From contig NZ_BAMO01000014.1 of assembly GCF_000615945.1 (NCBI RefSeq), positions 24,553-88,552 on the forward strand: 64,000 nucleotides of DNA. Reading direction: 5' to 3'. The stretch is from Caldalkalibacillus mannanilyticus JCM 10596 (lineage in GTDB: Bacteria; Bacillota; Bacilli; Caldalkalibacillales; JCM-10596). Numbering within the stretch: position 1 is the stretch's first letter; the number at the start of each line of letters is the position of its first letter. Under the pieces are notes generated by a model. The model ran no database searches. It saw only the letters and a list, made by a program, of their open reading frames with translations, and was not told where the DNA came from. Positions 8,372-17,351 of this stretch are shown piece after piece. The position numbers and the translations under genes are program-made.

Positions 8372-9250
8372 ATGAAAAAATTTAAGAAGTTTTATATTGA
8401 AATCACAAGTGTCTGTAATTTGGCTTGCCATTTTTGTCCCCCTACTGAAAGAAAGGCAAGCTTTATTAAAGTAGAAGAATTTACGAACATCTTAGAGCAA
8501 ATTAAACCACATACGGATTATATTTATTTTCACCTTAAGGGTGAACCCTTACTTCATACCAAAATCGATCAGCTATTAGACATTAGCCATGAAAAAGGGT
8601 TTAAAGTGAACATCACAACGAATGGGACGTTGATCAACAAGGTGAAGGAGAAACTTTGGCTTAAACCAGCCATTAGACAGTTTAATTTTTCTCTGCACAG
8701 CTTTGATGGTCACCAAGGTTCAAGCGATAGAGAAGGATATATCACAAGTATTCTCTCCTTTGCGAAAGAGGCAGTGGCTCAGTCTGATGTGATTATCTCT
8801 TTACGATTATGGAATCTAGATCGAGATAATGCGACGAATCTTGAACGAAAAAGAAATCGAGAAGCTCTCTCGATTATCGAAAGGGAATTTAACTTAGATT
8901 ATCTGATTGAAGATAAAGTCGTTCGAGGAAAAGGTGTGAAAATAGCGGATCGAATTTACTTAAATCACGATTATGAATTTGTCTGGCCAGCTCTTAAGGA
9001 AGAAGAGGATGAAGGACGCGGGTTCTGCCATGCCCTTCGAAACCAAGCCGGTATTTTGGTAGATGGAACGGTGGTTCCATGTTGTTTAGATGGGGAGGGC
9101 GTCATTAACTTAGGAAATATTAATGAAACCCCATTTTCTGAAATCATCGAAGGAGAAAGAGCAAATCGTCTATATGATGGTTTTTCAAGACGAGAAGTTG
9201 TCGAAGAACTATGTAAGAAATGTGATTATAGAAGAAGATTTGGCACATAA
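8372..9250 (+). CDS. Radical SAM/SPASM domain protein
   Basis: This 292-residue protein binds the radical-SAM [4Fe-4S] cluster through CNLACHFC (C-x3-C-x2-C, residues 14-21). The ends of the SPASM auxiliary-cluster domain are visible as GFCHALRNQAGILVDG, VVPCCLDGEG and ELCKKCDYR (about 215-285). SPASM proteins mature peptides or activate sulfatase-type enzymes, but many Bacillales members have no known substrate. No small precursor peptide or protein partner is visible next to it, and it is not MqnC or MqnE, which lack SPASM. ATG 8372 has only a weak GAGAGAG site. It is divergent from mqnB. Confidence 0.8.
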   Translation: MKKFKKFYIEITSVCNLACHFCPPTERKASFIKVEEFTNILEQIKPHTDYIYFHLKGEPLLHTKIDQLLDISHEKGFKVNITTNGTLINKVKEKLWLKPAIRQFNFSLHSFDGHQGSSDREGYITSILSFAKEAVAQSDVIISLRLWNLDRDNATNLERKRNREALSIIEREFNLDYLIEDKVVRGKGVKIADRIYLNHDYEFVWPALKEEEDEGRGFCHALRNQAGILVDGTVVPCCLDGEGVINLGNINETPFSEIIEGERANRLYDGFSRREVVEELCKKCDYRRRFGT

Positions 9251-9363
9251 ACATGAAGGTGCTTTTTGCTTCAGCTACCTATTTTTGAAGAGAATTGGAC
9301 AATCACCGTTACTATATTTTTTTTTGTTCATAGAATAATCCAAACGATGAAGGAGGTTTTACA

Positions 9364-10694
9364 TTGTTTGGATATTCTATGATACAAATGGTAAGAACAA
9401 ATGCTCATAAGCTAGATCGCCCCTTAAGAGAGAAAGTCATTAATCTTTATAAACCGTTCAAATGGATGCCCTGCTTTCTGCACAAAACACTGGAGAGTGT
9501 GATCAGAAAGAGAACAAAGCTTTCTGTCATTATTCAGTTTAAGCAACAGTGCTTTGAAGAGGGTTGTAAAGAGGTTAAGCATGTAGTAAACGATCATGTA
9601 GGCTGCAAAATGAAGAAGGAGTTTTCATCCGTTTCTTGCTGTAGTGCAGATGTTACTCCGTCTGTTGTTGAAGGCTTGCTCAAGAACTGTCATGCGATCC
9701 AAAAAATCTATCTTAATCGAGAGGTTCATGCCTTATTAGATGTAGCAGTCCCTTCTGCCAGTGCTAAAAATATCGTGCGAAATGGGACAAAGCTGACAGG
9801 CAGAGGCGTAACGGTTGCAGTACTCGATACAGGTATTTATCCGCATAGAGATTTGGCAGGAAGGATCATTGATTTTGTCGATTTTATTAATAATAGAACA
9901 GAGCCTTATGATGATAATGGACATGGAACCCATTGTGCAGGAGATGCGGCTGGAGATGGAAGTACCTCATCGGGGAGATATGTGGGACCTGCGCCAGAAG
10001 CGAATGTCATTGGAGTCAAAGTGCTTGATAAGCGAGGAGCTGGATCATTAGCACTGTGATGCAAGGGGTAGAATGGTGTATACAGTACAATGAGCAAAAC
10101 CCATCGAAGAAAATTAATGTCATGAATCTCTCTCTAGGAGCTACAGCTCAAGCATTTGAAAATGAAGAAGATGACCCAATGGTACAAATTGTGAATCAAG
10201 CTTGGGAGAGTGGAATTGTCGTTTGTGTCGCTGCGGGTAATTCAGGACCTGAATATGGAACCATTGCTAGTCCAGGAGTGAGTCAAAAGGTGATTACAGT
10301 TGGAGCCCTTGATGACAGAGGAACTGCCAGAACAAGAGAGGATGATGGTGTGGCTGAATTCTCAAGTAGAGGACCCACGATCTATGGCAAGGTGAAACCC
10401 GATATCCTAGCGCCAGGGGTCCAAATTGTCTCTTTGCGAGCTCCTAATTCCTACCTAGATAAGTTGCAAAAAGAAGCAAGAGTAGGGGAACATTACTTTT
10501 CTTTATCTGGTACTTCGATGGCGACTCCTATCTGCGCTGGCATTGTAGCGTTACTCTTAGAGCACCATCCTGGAGCGACACCAGACGAGGTGAAGGAAAG
10601 GTTGCGAAACGGAACTGATTTATGGAAGGATAGAGAACCGAACATTTACGGTTCTGGTTATATAAATGCTGACAACTCGATTCCAAGAGAGTAA
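9364..10694 (+). CDS. aprX: AprX-type S8 serine peptidase (frameshifted here)
   Basis: The two reading frames 9364-10059 and 10056-10694 make one subtilase of about 443 residues, the size of B. subtilis AprX. The catalytic Asp is in AVLDTGIYPH, His in DDNGHGTHCAGD, the oxyanion Asn in CVAAGNSGP and Ser in LSGTSMATPICAG. No signal peptide is seen, in line with intracellular AprX. The frame changes near 10050 between GAGSL and STVMQGVEW, and one extra A (TTAGC to TTAAGC) restores it. The start is TTG 9364 after GAAGGAGG. The catalytic triad is split across the break, so the gene is inactive only if the shift is real, which I doubt. Confidence 0.85.
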
Positions 10695-10724
10695 CCTAGG
10701 GGTCACCATGACATAGTTAGTAGG

Positions 10725-10757
10725 GAAGAAGGATCTTTCTCGCATCCTTCTTTCTCT
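10725..10757 (+). terminator. Terminator after aprX
   Basis: A 10-bp stem, GAAGAAGGAT with ATCCTTCTTT, is followed by TTTCTC. Confidence 0.7.
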
Positions 10758-10772
10758 CATGCTCAGCACAAG

Positions 10773-10821
10773 GTACCAAATGAAATTGGTACTGTGGCAT
10801 GACCTAAGCAGTAGCTATAAT
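10773..10821 (+). promoter_or_regulatory. Putative promoter with upstream inverted repeat
   Basis: A perfect -10 TATAAT sits at 10816-10821. Upstream, GTACCAA (10773-10779) and TTGGTAC (10786-10792) form a perfect 7-bp inverted repeat at about the -35/-40 position, so it may be an operator. No good -35 hexamer is present, which fits an activator-dependent promoter (inference). Confidence 0.4.
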
Positions 10822-10857
10822 AGACCTATCGAATATGTTGAAAAGAAGGTCGGTTAT

Positions 10858-11172
10858 ATGATGCAAGGAATACTTGAGCTTTTGCTGGGGATCCTCCTCT
10901 TATTTATCATTATCAAAGCCATAGTAGCTGTTGAGCATTTTTCTATAGATTCAGAAGCGAAAGAAATGGGGCAGTATTTTTTGATTGTTTTATTAGGAAT
11001 TGGACTGATCAGCATGATGCTCTTCATCCCCTATAAAGTATGGGATCTGTTAGGAAGATGGGAGCATCTCGGTGTATTGTGGCTTTTTGGAGCTGTGGGT
11101 CTTGCCACCGTCGCCTTAACGTTCGGTTACTATGGGATGATAAAGCTGCGTTTTTCTCGTCACGCTAAATAA
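10858..11172 (+). CDS. Small three-helix membrane protein of unknown function
   Basis: This protein of about 104 residues has three predicted membrane helices (ILELLLGILLLFIIIKAI; YFLIVLLGIGLISMMLFI; VLWLFGAVGLATVALTF) and a basic C-terminal tail. I recognise no family. I choose the ATG pair at 10858/10861, which follows AGAAGG by about 9 nt; the frame is open further upstream without a ribosome site. Its stop codon TAA lies inside the conserved edge of a dispersed repeat (copy A), which suggests the repeat was inserted at or into the gene end. Confidence 0.5.
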   Translation: MMQGILELLLGILLLFIIIKAIVAVEHFSIDSEAKEMGQYFLIVLLGIGLISMMLFIPYKVWDLLGRWEHLGVLWLFGAVGLATVALTFGYYGMIKLRFSRHAK

Positions 11173-11241
11173 AGTAGACTTCCATCAGATGGAGCTTTTT
11201 TCTCCACCTTCCAGTTAGAATGGGATAAACTATTCATTAAT
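11168..11241. repeat. Dispersed hairpin repeat, copy A
   Basis: AATAAAGTAGACTTCC begins the element and contains the stop codon of the preceding gene. It continues with CATCAGATGGAG, a T-run, CTCC, and a tail ending GTTAGAATGGGATAAAC. The same head is found at 33839 and, inverted, at 60404; the tail is shared with the 33839 copy. Local hairpins TCCAT-cag-ATGGA and GGAG-T-rich-CTCC are visible. Confidence 0.7.
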
Positions 11242-11260
11242 TCAAAAAACTATTAATTAT

Positions 11261-11293
11261 AAAAAAAATGCCCTTTATAGGGGCTTTTTTTTA
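11261..11293 (+). terminator. Terminator before bmrA
   Basis: An A-run, GCCC, a short loop, GGGGC and T8 form a short hairpin flanked by A and T tracts, typical of a bidirectional terminator. Confidence 0.6.
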
Positions 11294-11347
11294 TAAGAAA
11301 TGGTAGAATGTAGATATCTAGTAAATGTTTTGGAAGGTGTGTGTTGA

Positions 11348-13099
11348 ATGGAGGATAGCAAGAAAAACAAACGGACGCAATGGCAGGGCTTTTTAGCATT
11401 ACTAAGGCAAGGAAAGCCTTCCAAATGGTTAATAGGTTTAGCTATGCTGTTAAGTTTAGTAGAAACAGTTTCTGGTTTGATGATCCCGTTGCTGACTAAG
11501 AATATGGTGGATCAAATTTCAATGCTTGGTATTGAGCTTGGTCTGGTGCTGTTGATCTTGGCTGTTTTTATTCTTCAAATTGTAGCGGGGGGCTTTTCTT
11601 TTTATTTATTGGCGAAAATCGGAGAATTGATTGTAGCGAAAATAAGAGAAAGGCTATGGAATTGGATTATTGATCTCCCTATTCCGTATTTTGATCAGCA
11701 TCAATCAGGAGAAACAATGAGTCGCATTACGCAGGATACAAACCAGATCAAAGACCTAGTGACTAATCATCTAGTTACCTTTGTGTCTGGGCTGATCTCG
11801 ATTATTGGCTCCGTCGTGATTCTAATAATTATTGATTGGAAGATGACTCTAATCATGTTGGTTGCCATCCCTACGTCAATGCTGATCATGCTTCCATTAG
11901 GTCGAATTATGAACAAAATAGCCAGACAAACACAAGATGAGATGGCAAGCTTTAGTGGGAATTTAGGTCGAGTATTAAGTGAAATAAGACTTGTAAAATC
12001 ATATAATGGACAAACAGTTGAACGTGGAAAAGGAAAAGAAGGGATTCAGAACTTATTTACATATGGTTTAAGAGAGGCAAAGGTTCATGCGATGATCTCT
12101 CCACTCATGACCACCGTTATGATGCTGATTCTAGTCGTAATTATAGGGTATGGAGGCGTGAGAGTTGCTTCTGGTGATCTTTCTGCGGGAGCTTTAGTTG
12201 CTATTATTATTTATATGTTCCAAATCATTGTTCCGTTTAGTCAAATGGCTATGTTTTTCACAGCGTTTCAAAAAGCCATGGGAGCAACAGAGAGAATTCA
12301 AGAGTTGTTTTCCTTAAAACAGGAAGAGGAGCAGGAAGGGTTACCGATTGAAACGGTAGATTCTTTACGCTTTGAGAATGTTTCTTTTGGCTATGAAACA
12401 AGAAAAGAGATCTTAAAAGGCGTGAGTTTCGATATTCAATCTGGACAAACCGTTGCTCTAGTAGGTCCGAGTGGAAGTGGAAAAACAACGGTCTTTTCTT
12501 TGATTGAACGTTTTTACAAACCACTGGAAGGCGGCATCAATGTAGGTCATGTGGATATTGATCAATTTTCTCTTGCTGAGTGGAGACATATGATAGGCTA
12601 TGTATCACAAGAAAGTCCTATTATGTCAGGAACCATTAGAGAAAATATTTGCTACGGCATGAAACGAGAGGTATCGCTTGAAGAGGTGATCAAAGCGGCA
12701 GAGCAAGCTAATGCCAGAGAATTTATTGAACAATTACCGATGGGCTTCGATACAGAGGTAGGAGAAAGAGGAATTAAGTTATCTGGAGGGCAGCGTCAAC
12801 GTATTGCTGTGGCAAGGGCGCTTATCCGTAACCCACAAATCCTCTTGCTAGATGAAGCAACGTCTAATTTAGACAGTGAATCAGAACACCTTGTACAAAT
12901 CGCTCTCAAGAATCTTATGCAGGGGCGTACAACATTGATTATAGCCCACCGTCTATCGACAGTTGTGGATGCAGATCATATCCTTGTTTTAGAGCAAGGT
13001 GAGATTACCGGTCAAGGAACCCATCATCAATTGATGCAAACTCACGAATTGTATCAAAAACTAGTGAAACAACAAATGACAGCTATGTTAACAAATTAA
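11348..13099 (+). CDS. bmrA: BmrA-like multidrug ABC exporter (half transporter)
   Basis: This 583-residue half transporter has six membrane helices (about 30-310) fused to an ATPase domain. Walker A GPSGSGKTT is near 373, the Q-loop region ESPIMSGTIRENICYG follows, the signature is LSGGQRQRIAVARAL, Walker B is ILLLDEATSNLD and the H-loop is IIAHRLST. Long stretches match my memory of B. subtilis BmrA (SGETMSRITQDT, GYGGVRVASGDLSAGALVA, TGQGTHHQLM). BmrA works as a homodimer that exports hydrophobic drugs across the cytoplasmic membrane. It is monocistronic, with ATG 11348 after GGAAGGTG. An exact substrate cannot be given. Confidence 0.87.
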   Translation: MEDSKKNKRTQWQGFLALLRQGKPSKWLIGLAMLLSLVETVSGLMIPLLTKNMVDQISMLGIELGLVLLILAVFILQIVAGGFSFYLLAKIGELIVAKIRERLWNWIIDLPIPYFDQHQSGETMSRITQDTNQIKDLVTNHLVTFVSGLISIIGSVVILIIIDWKMTLIMLVAIPTSMLIMLPLGRIMNKIARQTQDEMASFSGNLGRVLSEIRLVKSYNGQTVERGKGKEGIQNLFTYGLREAKVHAMISPLMTTVMMLILVVIIGYGGVRVASGDLSAGALVAIIIYMFQIIVPFSQMAMFFTAFQKAMGATERIQELFSLKQEEEQEGLPIETVDSLRFENVSFGYETRKEILKGVSFDIQSGQTVALVGPSGSGKTTVFSLIERFYKPLEGGINVGHVDIDQFSLAEWRHMIGYVSQESPIMSGTIRENICYGMKREVSLEEVIKAAEQANAREFIEQLPMGFDTEVGERGIKLSGGQRQRIAVARALIRNPQILLLDEATSNLDSESEHLVQIALKNLMQGRTTLIIAHRLSTVVDADHILVLEQGEITGQGTHHQLMQTHELYQKLVKQQMTAMLTN

Positions 13100-13419
13100 A
13101 GATCATGTCGGATCTCCTTTTCACCTGACAAATTTCCCGAGAAATAATTCAAATTTTGCCATACAGAATTCAGGTTGTCGAATCACATCGGCATCCTTTT
13201 TTTTGATGAAAAAATAAGATTAACACAAAAGGATCCTTTTTAATTGAAGGGAAGGAATGAAGGACAAAGAATGAAATAGATATCCTCTACGACTGTTACA
13301 AGCTTAAAATTGTAACAGTCTTTTTACAAAAGCTTATCAAATGGGTAAGGACTTTATGATAGAATAGGAGGGTAAAAGAATATACTCACAGGAGAAGAGG
13401 AAGAGGAGGATCAGACAAG
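13100..13419 (+). other. 320-bp leader/intergenic region with stacked hairpins
   Basis: The region between bmrA and the 5'-nucleotidase holds no plausible gene. Near 13099-13120 there is AGATC-6 nt-GATCT followed by CCTTTT. Near 13178-13210 a GTCGA/TCGGC hairpin is followed by T8. A perfect intrinsic terminator sits at 13291-13325. The last one is too far (190 nt) from bmrA to be its obvious terminator, so it could be an attenuator in the leader of the next gene or the end of a small RNA. I recognise no riboswitch class. Confidence 0.45.
13291..13325 (+). terminator. Perfect intrinsic terminator or attenuator
   Basis: GACTGTTACA (13291-13300) pairs perfectly with TGTAACAGTC (13311-13320) and is followed by TTTTT. 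It lies 95 bp upstream of the 5'-nucleotidase start. Confidence 0.8.
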
Positions 13420-15351
13420 ATGAAAAAAGCATTATCGATGTTTTTAGCAACAGTACTTACATTCTCTGTAGTATTCCAATTTGGAGCTCCGCTGGCTGAC
13501 GCACAAAATGCGGATGTGACGAGAGGAGAATTTATCACTGAGCTTATGCACACTATGGGGGTGGATGTTGCTTCATATCAAGGAAATGATACAGACAGCT
13601 TTTCCGATGTAACTGAAGAGTTGGCTCCCTATGTTGAAGCAGCAGAGCGTTTAGAGATTACAACAGGAATGAGAGAAGGATTTTTTGGAGCCAATGAGAA
13701 GGTGACTCGTGAACAAGCGTATGTCTTTTTAATTCGTGCTCTCAATCTATCAAAAACGTATGATCAGAAACTTTTAGATACATATAAAGACAAAGGTGCT
13801 GTTTGGGGCAAACAAGAGTTGGCTGCTGCCATTCAATTAGGTCTATTAAAAGGCTTTGAGGACAAAACACTTCGTCCTAAGCAGCCGTTAAAAAAGGATC
13901 AGATGAAACAAATCCTTGAACGCTATCATAGCAATTTTGAGCGGATCACATTTGTTCATTCGAATGATCTCCATGGAAGAATCCTTCATAATGAGCAAAA
14001 TGGCGAGTTAGGACTCGCGAAAATTGCTCATATTGCAAACGAAACAAGAAAACAGTATGCCAATACGTTTGTCTTGGATATGGGAGATACTTTCCATGGG
14101 ACAAACTATGCAAACTTTTCTCAGGGTGAATCTGCTGCACAAGCCATGAATCTAATAGGCTATGATGCAATGGTAGCAGGGAACCATGATTTTAATTTTG
14201 GTTATAAAAGATTAGTAGAGTTAGATCAGATGACAGATTTCCCTATTTTAAGCGCTAACGTGGTTTTTGAAGCCGATGGAGAACTATTGCTCTACACTCA
14301 TATGGTTCAAGAAAAGCTTGGGAAAAAAATTGCTTTTGTTGGATTAACAGCGATCGATACAGTAGTGAAGACTCACCCTAATAATATCGAAGGGCTCGTC
14401 TTTATTGATGAGGTTGAAGTGATAAAGGAAATGGTAGCGGGCTTGAAAAATGAAGTAGATCACATTGTTGTCTTATCTCATTCAGGCTATGATGTCGATC
14501 TTGAAATTGCGAAGGCTGTGACTGACCTTGACTTGATTCTTGGTGGACATAGTCATACAACGATTGAAAAACCAGAATTGGTCAACGGAACCTATATCAC
14601 TCAAGCATGGGAGCATGGAAAAGCATTAGGAATTACTCATATGCTATTTTACAAGGGTGAGTTAGTAGGAATCAATGGACACCTAACTCGTGACTATAAG
14701 GAATTACCGGCTGATCCAAAAGTGAAAGCATTATTAGATCAATATGTTGCTGAAGTAGATAAAGAATTGAATAAAGTAATAGGCAGTGTCAATGTTAAAC
14801 TAGATGGTGCTCGTGAATTAGTTCGTACACAAGAAACGAATCTAGGGAACCTTGTCACAGATGCGATGAGAGAATTGACAGGTGCAGATATTGCTATGAC
14901 CAATGGAGGCGGGATTCGTGCTGATATTGAACCGGGTGAGGTAACCATGAATCATGTGATTTCTGCCTTCCCTTTCACCAACACCGTTGTTTTAGTAGAA
15001 TTGAATGGACAACAAATTCTTAGCACATTAGAGCATTCGGTTCGATTGTACCCTGAACAAAATGGAGGATTTATGCATGTTTCAGGTCTAACCTTTGAGT
15101 TTGATCCATCCAAAGCAGCAGGAGATAGAGTGAGTAATGTCAAGGTCGATGGCAAACCCTTAGATCTTAATAAAAAGTATACCGTAGCGACGAATGACTT
15201 TACGGCTGCAGGTGGAGACGGATATAGCTGGTTAGCCGAAGGTGAACTATTATCTTATACAGGTGAACTGTTAAATACAGTTGTAAGTGATTATATCCAA
15301 GATAAAAAAGCCATTCCAGCTGTAGAAGGACGTATCAAAGTAAAAGAATAG
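13420..15351 (+). CDS. S-layer-homology domain 5'-nucleotidase/metallophosphatase
   Basis: This 643-residue secreted protein has a Sec signal peptide (1-28, ending ADA-Q). SLH-type repeats span about 30-170 (TRGEFITELMHTMGV, FGANEKVTREQAYVFL, LRPKQPLKKDQMKQI) and would anchor it to wall polymers. The metallophosphoesterase domain has its metal ligands in SNDLHGR, DMGDTFHG, AGNHDF, LSHSG and GGHSHT (about 180-390). The C-terminal 5'-nucleotidase domain (about 450-625) contains NLVTDAMRE, TNGGGIRADI and NDFTAAGGDGY. It likely dephosphorylates nucleotides or UDP-sugars outside the cell for phosphate or nucleoside salvage. ATG 13420 follows an AGGAGG site. A terminator closes this single-gene unit. 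Confidence 0.87.
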   Translation: MKKALSMFLATVLTFSVVFQFGAPLADAQNADVTRGEFITELMHTMGVDVASYQGNDTDSFSDVTEELAPYVEAAERLEITTGMREGFFGANEKVTREQAYVFLIRALNLSKTYDQKLLDTYKDKGAVWGKQELAAAIQLGLLKGFEDKTLRPKQPLKKDQMKQILERYHSNFERITFVHSNDLHGRILHNEQNGELGLAKIAHIANETRKQYANTFVLDMGDTFHGTNYANFSQGESAAQAMNLIGYDAMVAGNHDFNFGYKRLVELDQMTDFPILSANVVFEADGELLLYTHMVQEKLGKKIAFVGLTAIDTVVKTHPNNIEGLVFIDEVEVIKEMVAGLKNEVDHIVVLSHSGYDVDLEIAKAVTDLDLILGGHSHTTIEKPELVNGTYITQAWEHGKALGITHMLFYKGELVGINGHLTRDYKELPADPKVKALLDQYVAEVDKELNKVIGSVNVKLDGARELVRTQETNLGNLVTDAMRELTGADIAMTNGGGIRADIEPGEVTMNHVISAFPFTNTVVLVELNGQQILSTLEHSVRLYPEQNGGFMHVSGLTFEFDPSKAAGDRVSNVKVDGKPLDLNKKYTVATNDFTAAGGDGYSWLAEGELLSYTGELLNTVVSDYIQDKKAIPAVEGRIKVKE

Positions 15352-15360
15352 TGAGCAGTC

Positions 15361-15405
15361 AAGAACTGTCCGAATAATGTAAGTCCATTCGACAGTTCTT
15401 TTTAT
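15361..15405 (+). terminator. Terminator after the 5'-nucleotidase
   Basis: AAGAACTGTC plus GAAT pair with ATTC plus GACAGTTCTT, followed by a T-run. Confidence 0.85.
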
Positions 15406-15452
15406 TAAGAGGATTACCTTTACTGGAGGAAAATAAAAGGATGAAGAAAATA

Positions 15453-15488
15453 GGGAGATGATCTTGTTTTAGTTCAAGATCATCTCCC
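15453..15488 (-). terminator. Terminator of potABCD
   Basis: A perfect 14-bp stem (GGGAGATGATCTTG and its complement) with an 8-nt loop lies just after potD, followed by TATTTTC on the minus strand. Confidence 0.85.
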
Positions 15489-15496
15489 ACATTTAT

Positions 15497-16543
15497 TTAA
15501 CGACCACTTTTTAACTCTGTCCAAAAGCGGTCATATTCTTCTAGTGATTCTCCTACTTCAACGATCCATTCAGCTCTGTCTAGCTCTTCAGGGCTTAAAA
15601 AGATCATATGGTTATTTCTATATTCTGCGCTGTGCAGAGGATAGGCTTTTTCATTGGGATTGCTATACATGATCGATTCGTAGTTCTTGACACTTACTTC
15701 AGGCTCTAGCAGATAATTAATAAATTTTTCAGCAAGCTCTTTGTTTTTTGCTCCCTTAGGAATGGCTAACGTATCAGCCCAAATCGTTCCGCCTTCTTTC
15801 GGAACAACATATTCAATATGCTCGTTTTGCTCACGAATCAGTGCGGCATCTCCAGACCATACCGTGCCGATCCATGCTTCTTCTGTAATGAAGTTTTGTT
15901 TAATTGTATTGGTATCAAAAGCCATCACGTTAGGTAATAGCTTCTTTAGATCCAAGACGGCTAGTGCTAGCTCATTCATATCGGTGGTGCTATTGGAAAA
16001 GCCATTCTTAATTAAGCCCATTCCAATGACCTCACGAGGGTCATCTAGTAAGATCAGACGTCCTTTATATTGTTCATCCCATAAGCTCTCCCAGCTCTCA
16101 ATAGGATCTGTCACGTATTTTGTATTATAGGCAATTCCTGTAATTCCCCAAGTGTAGACTAGAGAATAACGATTCTCTGGATCATAAGGAGGAGTCTGGA
16201 AGGTTGATACGATATTCTGGACATTAGGAATAGTAGCTTTATTTAGCTCCTCTAACAGCCCCAATTCGATTAAGGTCGAAACCATATAATCGGAGGGTTG
16301 AATTAAGTCATACTGAGAGCCTCCACTTGCTTGTAGCTTCGCTAAAAGCTCTTCATTGCTTGAGTAAAAATTCTGATTCACTTTTACATCATATCTCTCT
16401 TCAAAATCTTCTAACACCTGCTGATCAAAATTATCTACCCAAGTATAAATATTAAGCACGTCTTTTTTAGGTCCGCATCCTAAGCTAGAAACAACAAGAA
16501 TGGAGATCATGATGGCAGTAAGTACATTTTTTAATCCTTTCAT
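15497..16543 (-). CDS. potD: Spermidine/putrescine-binding lipoprotein PotD
   Basis: This 348-residue solute-binding lipoprotein has the lipobox SLGC (Cys 23). The mature part has the PotD/F fold signatures NIYTWVDNFDQQVLEDFEE, YDLIQPSDYMVSTLI, TWGITGIAYNTKYV and GTVWSGDAALI. It captures polyamines outside the membrane and hands them to PotBC. It is the last gene of potA-B-C-D and starts 10 bp after potC with a strong AAGGAGG site. Specificity (spermidine or putrescine) is inferred from family and context. Confidence 0.9.
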   Translation of the reverse strand: MKGLKNVLTAIMISILVVSSLGCGPKKDVLNIYTWVDNFDQQVLEDFEERYDVKVNQNFYSSNEELLAKLQASGGSQYDLIQPSDYMVSTLIELGLLEELNKATIPNVQNIVSTFQTPPYDPENRYSLVYTWGITGIAYNTKYVTDPIESWESLWDEQYKGRLILLDDPREVIGMGLIKNGFSNSTTDMNELALAVLDLKKLLPNVMAFDTNTIKQNFITEEAWIGTVWSGDAALIREQNEHIEYVVPKEGGTIWADTLAIPKGAKNKELAEKFINYLLEPEVSVKNYESIMYSNPNEKAYPLHSAEYRNNHMIFLSPEELDRAEWIVEVGESLEEYDRFWTELKSGR

Positions 16544-16553
16544 AACAGCCTCC

Positions 16554-17351
16554 TTAAAAATAAATATTAGAATCCTTATCCCCTTTTCGACGAATCATCT
16601 CAGCTAAGAAAACAAGAATAAAGGTAGCCATAATCAGTAGAGAGGCAATAGCATTTACTTCCGGAGTAATGCCTCGTTTGATCATCCCGTAAATATAGAT
16701 AGGGAGGGTAGTAGCTCCAGGTCCTGCAACAAAAAAGCTTATCATAAAATCATCTAAAGATAAAGAAAAGGTGAGTAATAGACTAGCGACAATAGCAGGA
16801 GTCAGCATAGGAAGCGTCACATTCCAAAAGGTTTCAAAAGGGGTGGCTCCTAAATCCTGCGCAGCTTCTTCGAGATCTCTTCCCAGCCCTGCTAGACGTG
16901 TAGACAGGATGATGAAGACAAAGGGAATACAGAAAGTAATGTGTGTAATAATAATGGTTCCTTTGCCTAAGGGAATGGAGAGAAATGAAAACAGAAGAAG
17001 CAATGAGATTCCCATAATTAAATCAGGAACTAAAATCGTGAAAAAGAAAAGGCTGCTCCAGCCCTTTTTCCACTTAAAAGCATGCCGCTCAAAAGCAAGA
17101 GCAGCAAAGGTTCCAATAATTGTTGAAACAACCGCGGTAATACTAGCAATAGCCAAGCTGTTAAATAAAGCTTCAAGCACTTGTCTATTATCAAAAATAG
17201 AAATATACCATTCCAACGTAAAGCCTGTCCACGCGGCGTTAATTCTCGATTCATTGAAAGAGTATCCTATTATAATCAAAATAGGTAGATATAAAAAGAT
17301 CATCATCAGAATAGAAAAGGGGAATAACCACTTTGGAATGCTTTTCATCAT
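16554..17351 (-). CDS. potC: Polyamine ABC transporter permease PotC
   Basis: This 265-residue permease has six predicted membrane helices and the EAA loop EEAAQDLGATPFETFWNVTL that docks onto PotA. It forms the membrane channel with PotB. The start overlaps the potB stop (ATGA). A second ATG at 17348 has better spacing to GGAGG, so the true protein may be one residue shorter. Confidence 0.9.
   Translation of the reverse strand: MMKSIPKWLFPFSILMMIFLYLPILIIIGYSFNESRINAAWTGFTLEWYISIFDNRQVLEALFNSLAIASITAVVSTIIGTFAALAFERHAFKWKKGWSSLFFFTILVPDLIMGISLLLLFSFLSIPLGKGTIIITHITFCIPFVFIILSTRLAGLGRDLEEAAQDLGATPFETFWNVTLPMLTPAIVASLLLTFSLSLDDFMISFFVAGPGATTLPIYIYGMIKRGITPEVNAIASLLIMATFILVFLAEMIRRKGDKDSNIYF

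Noticed and set aside
9123..9338. Overlapping 71-codon frame at the end of the radical SAM gene
   Set aside because: It shares most of its length with the conserved SPASM end in another frame and has no ribosome site.
10040..10060. Programmed frameshift in aprX or similar genes
   Set aside because: No slippery heptamer with a downstream structure was seen, and the same one-base loss recurs in unrelated genes, so error is simpler.
10773..10857. N-terminal extension of the small membrane gene and of other genes (2165, 22117, 25587, 34872, 39053, 53730)
   Set aside because: These open frames cross promoters or ribosome sites and lack their own; later starts give natural protein ends.
13100..13419. 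T-box or known riboswitch before the 5'-nucleotidase
   Set aside because: No conserved T-box sequence and no recognisable purine, SAM or other aptamer core; only terminator hairpins are clear.
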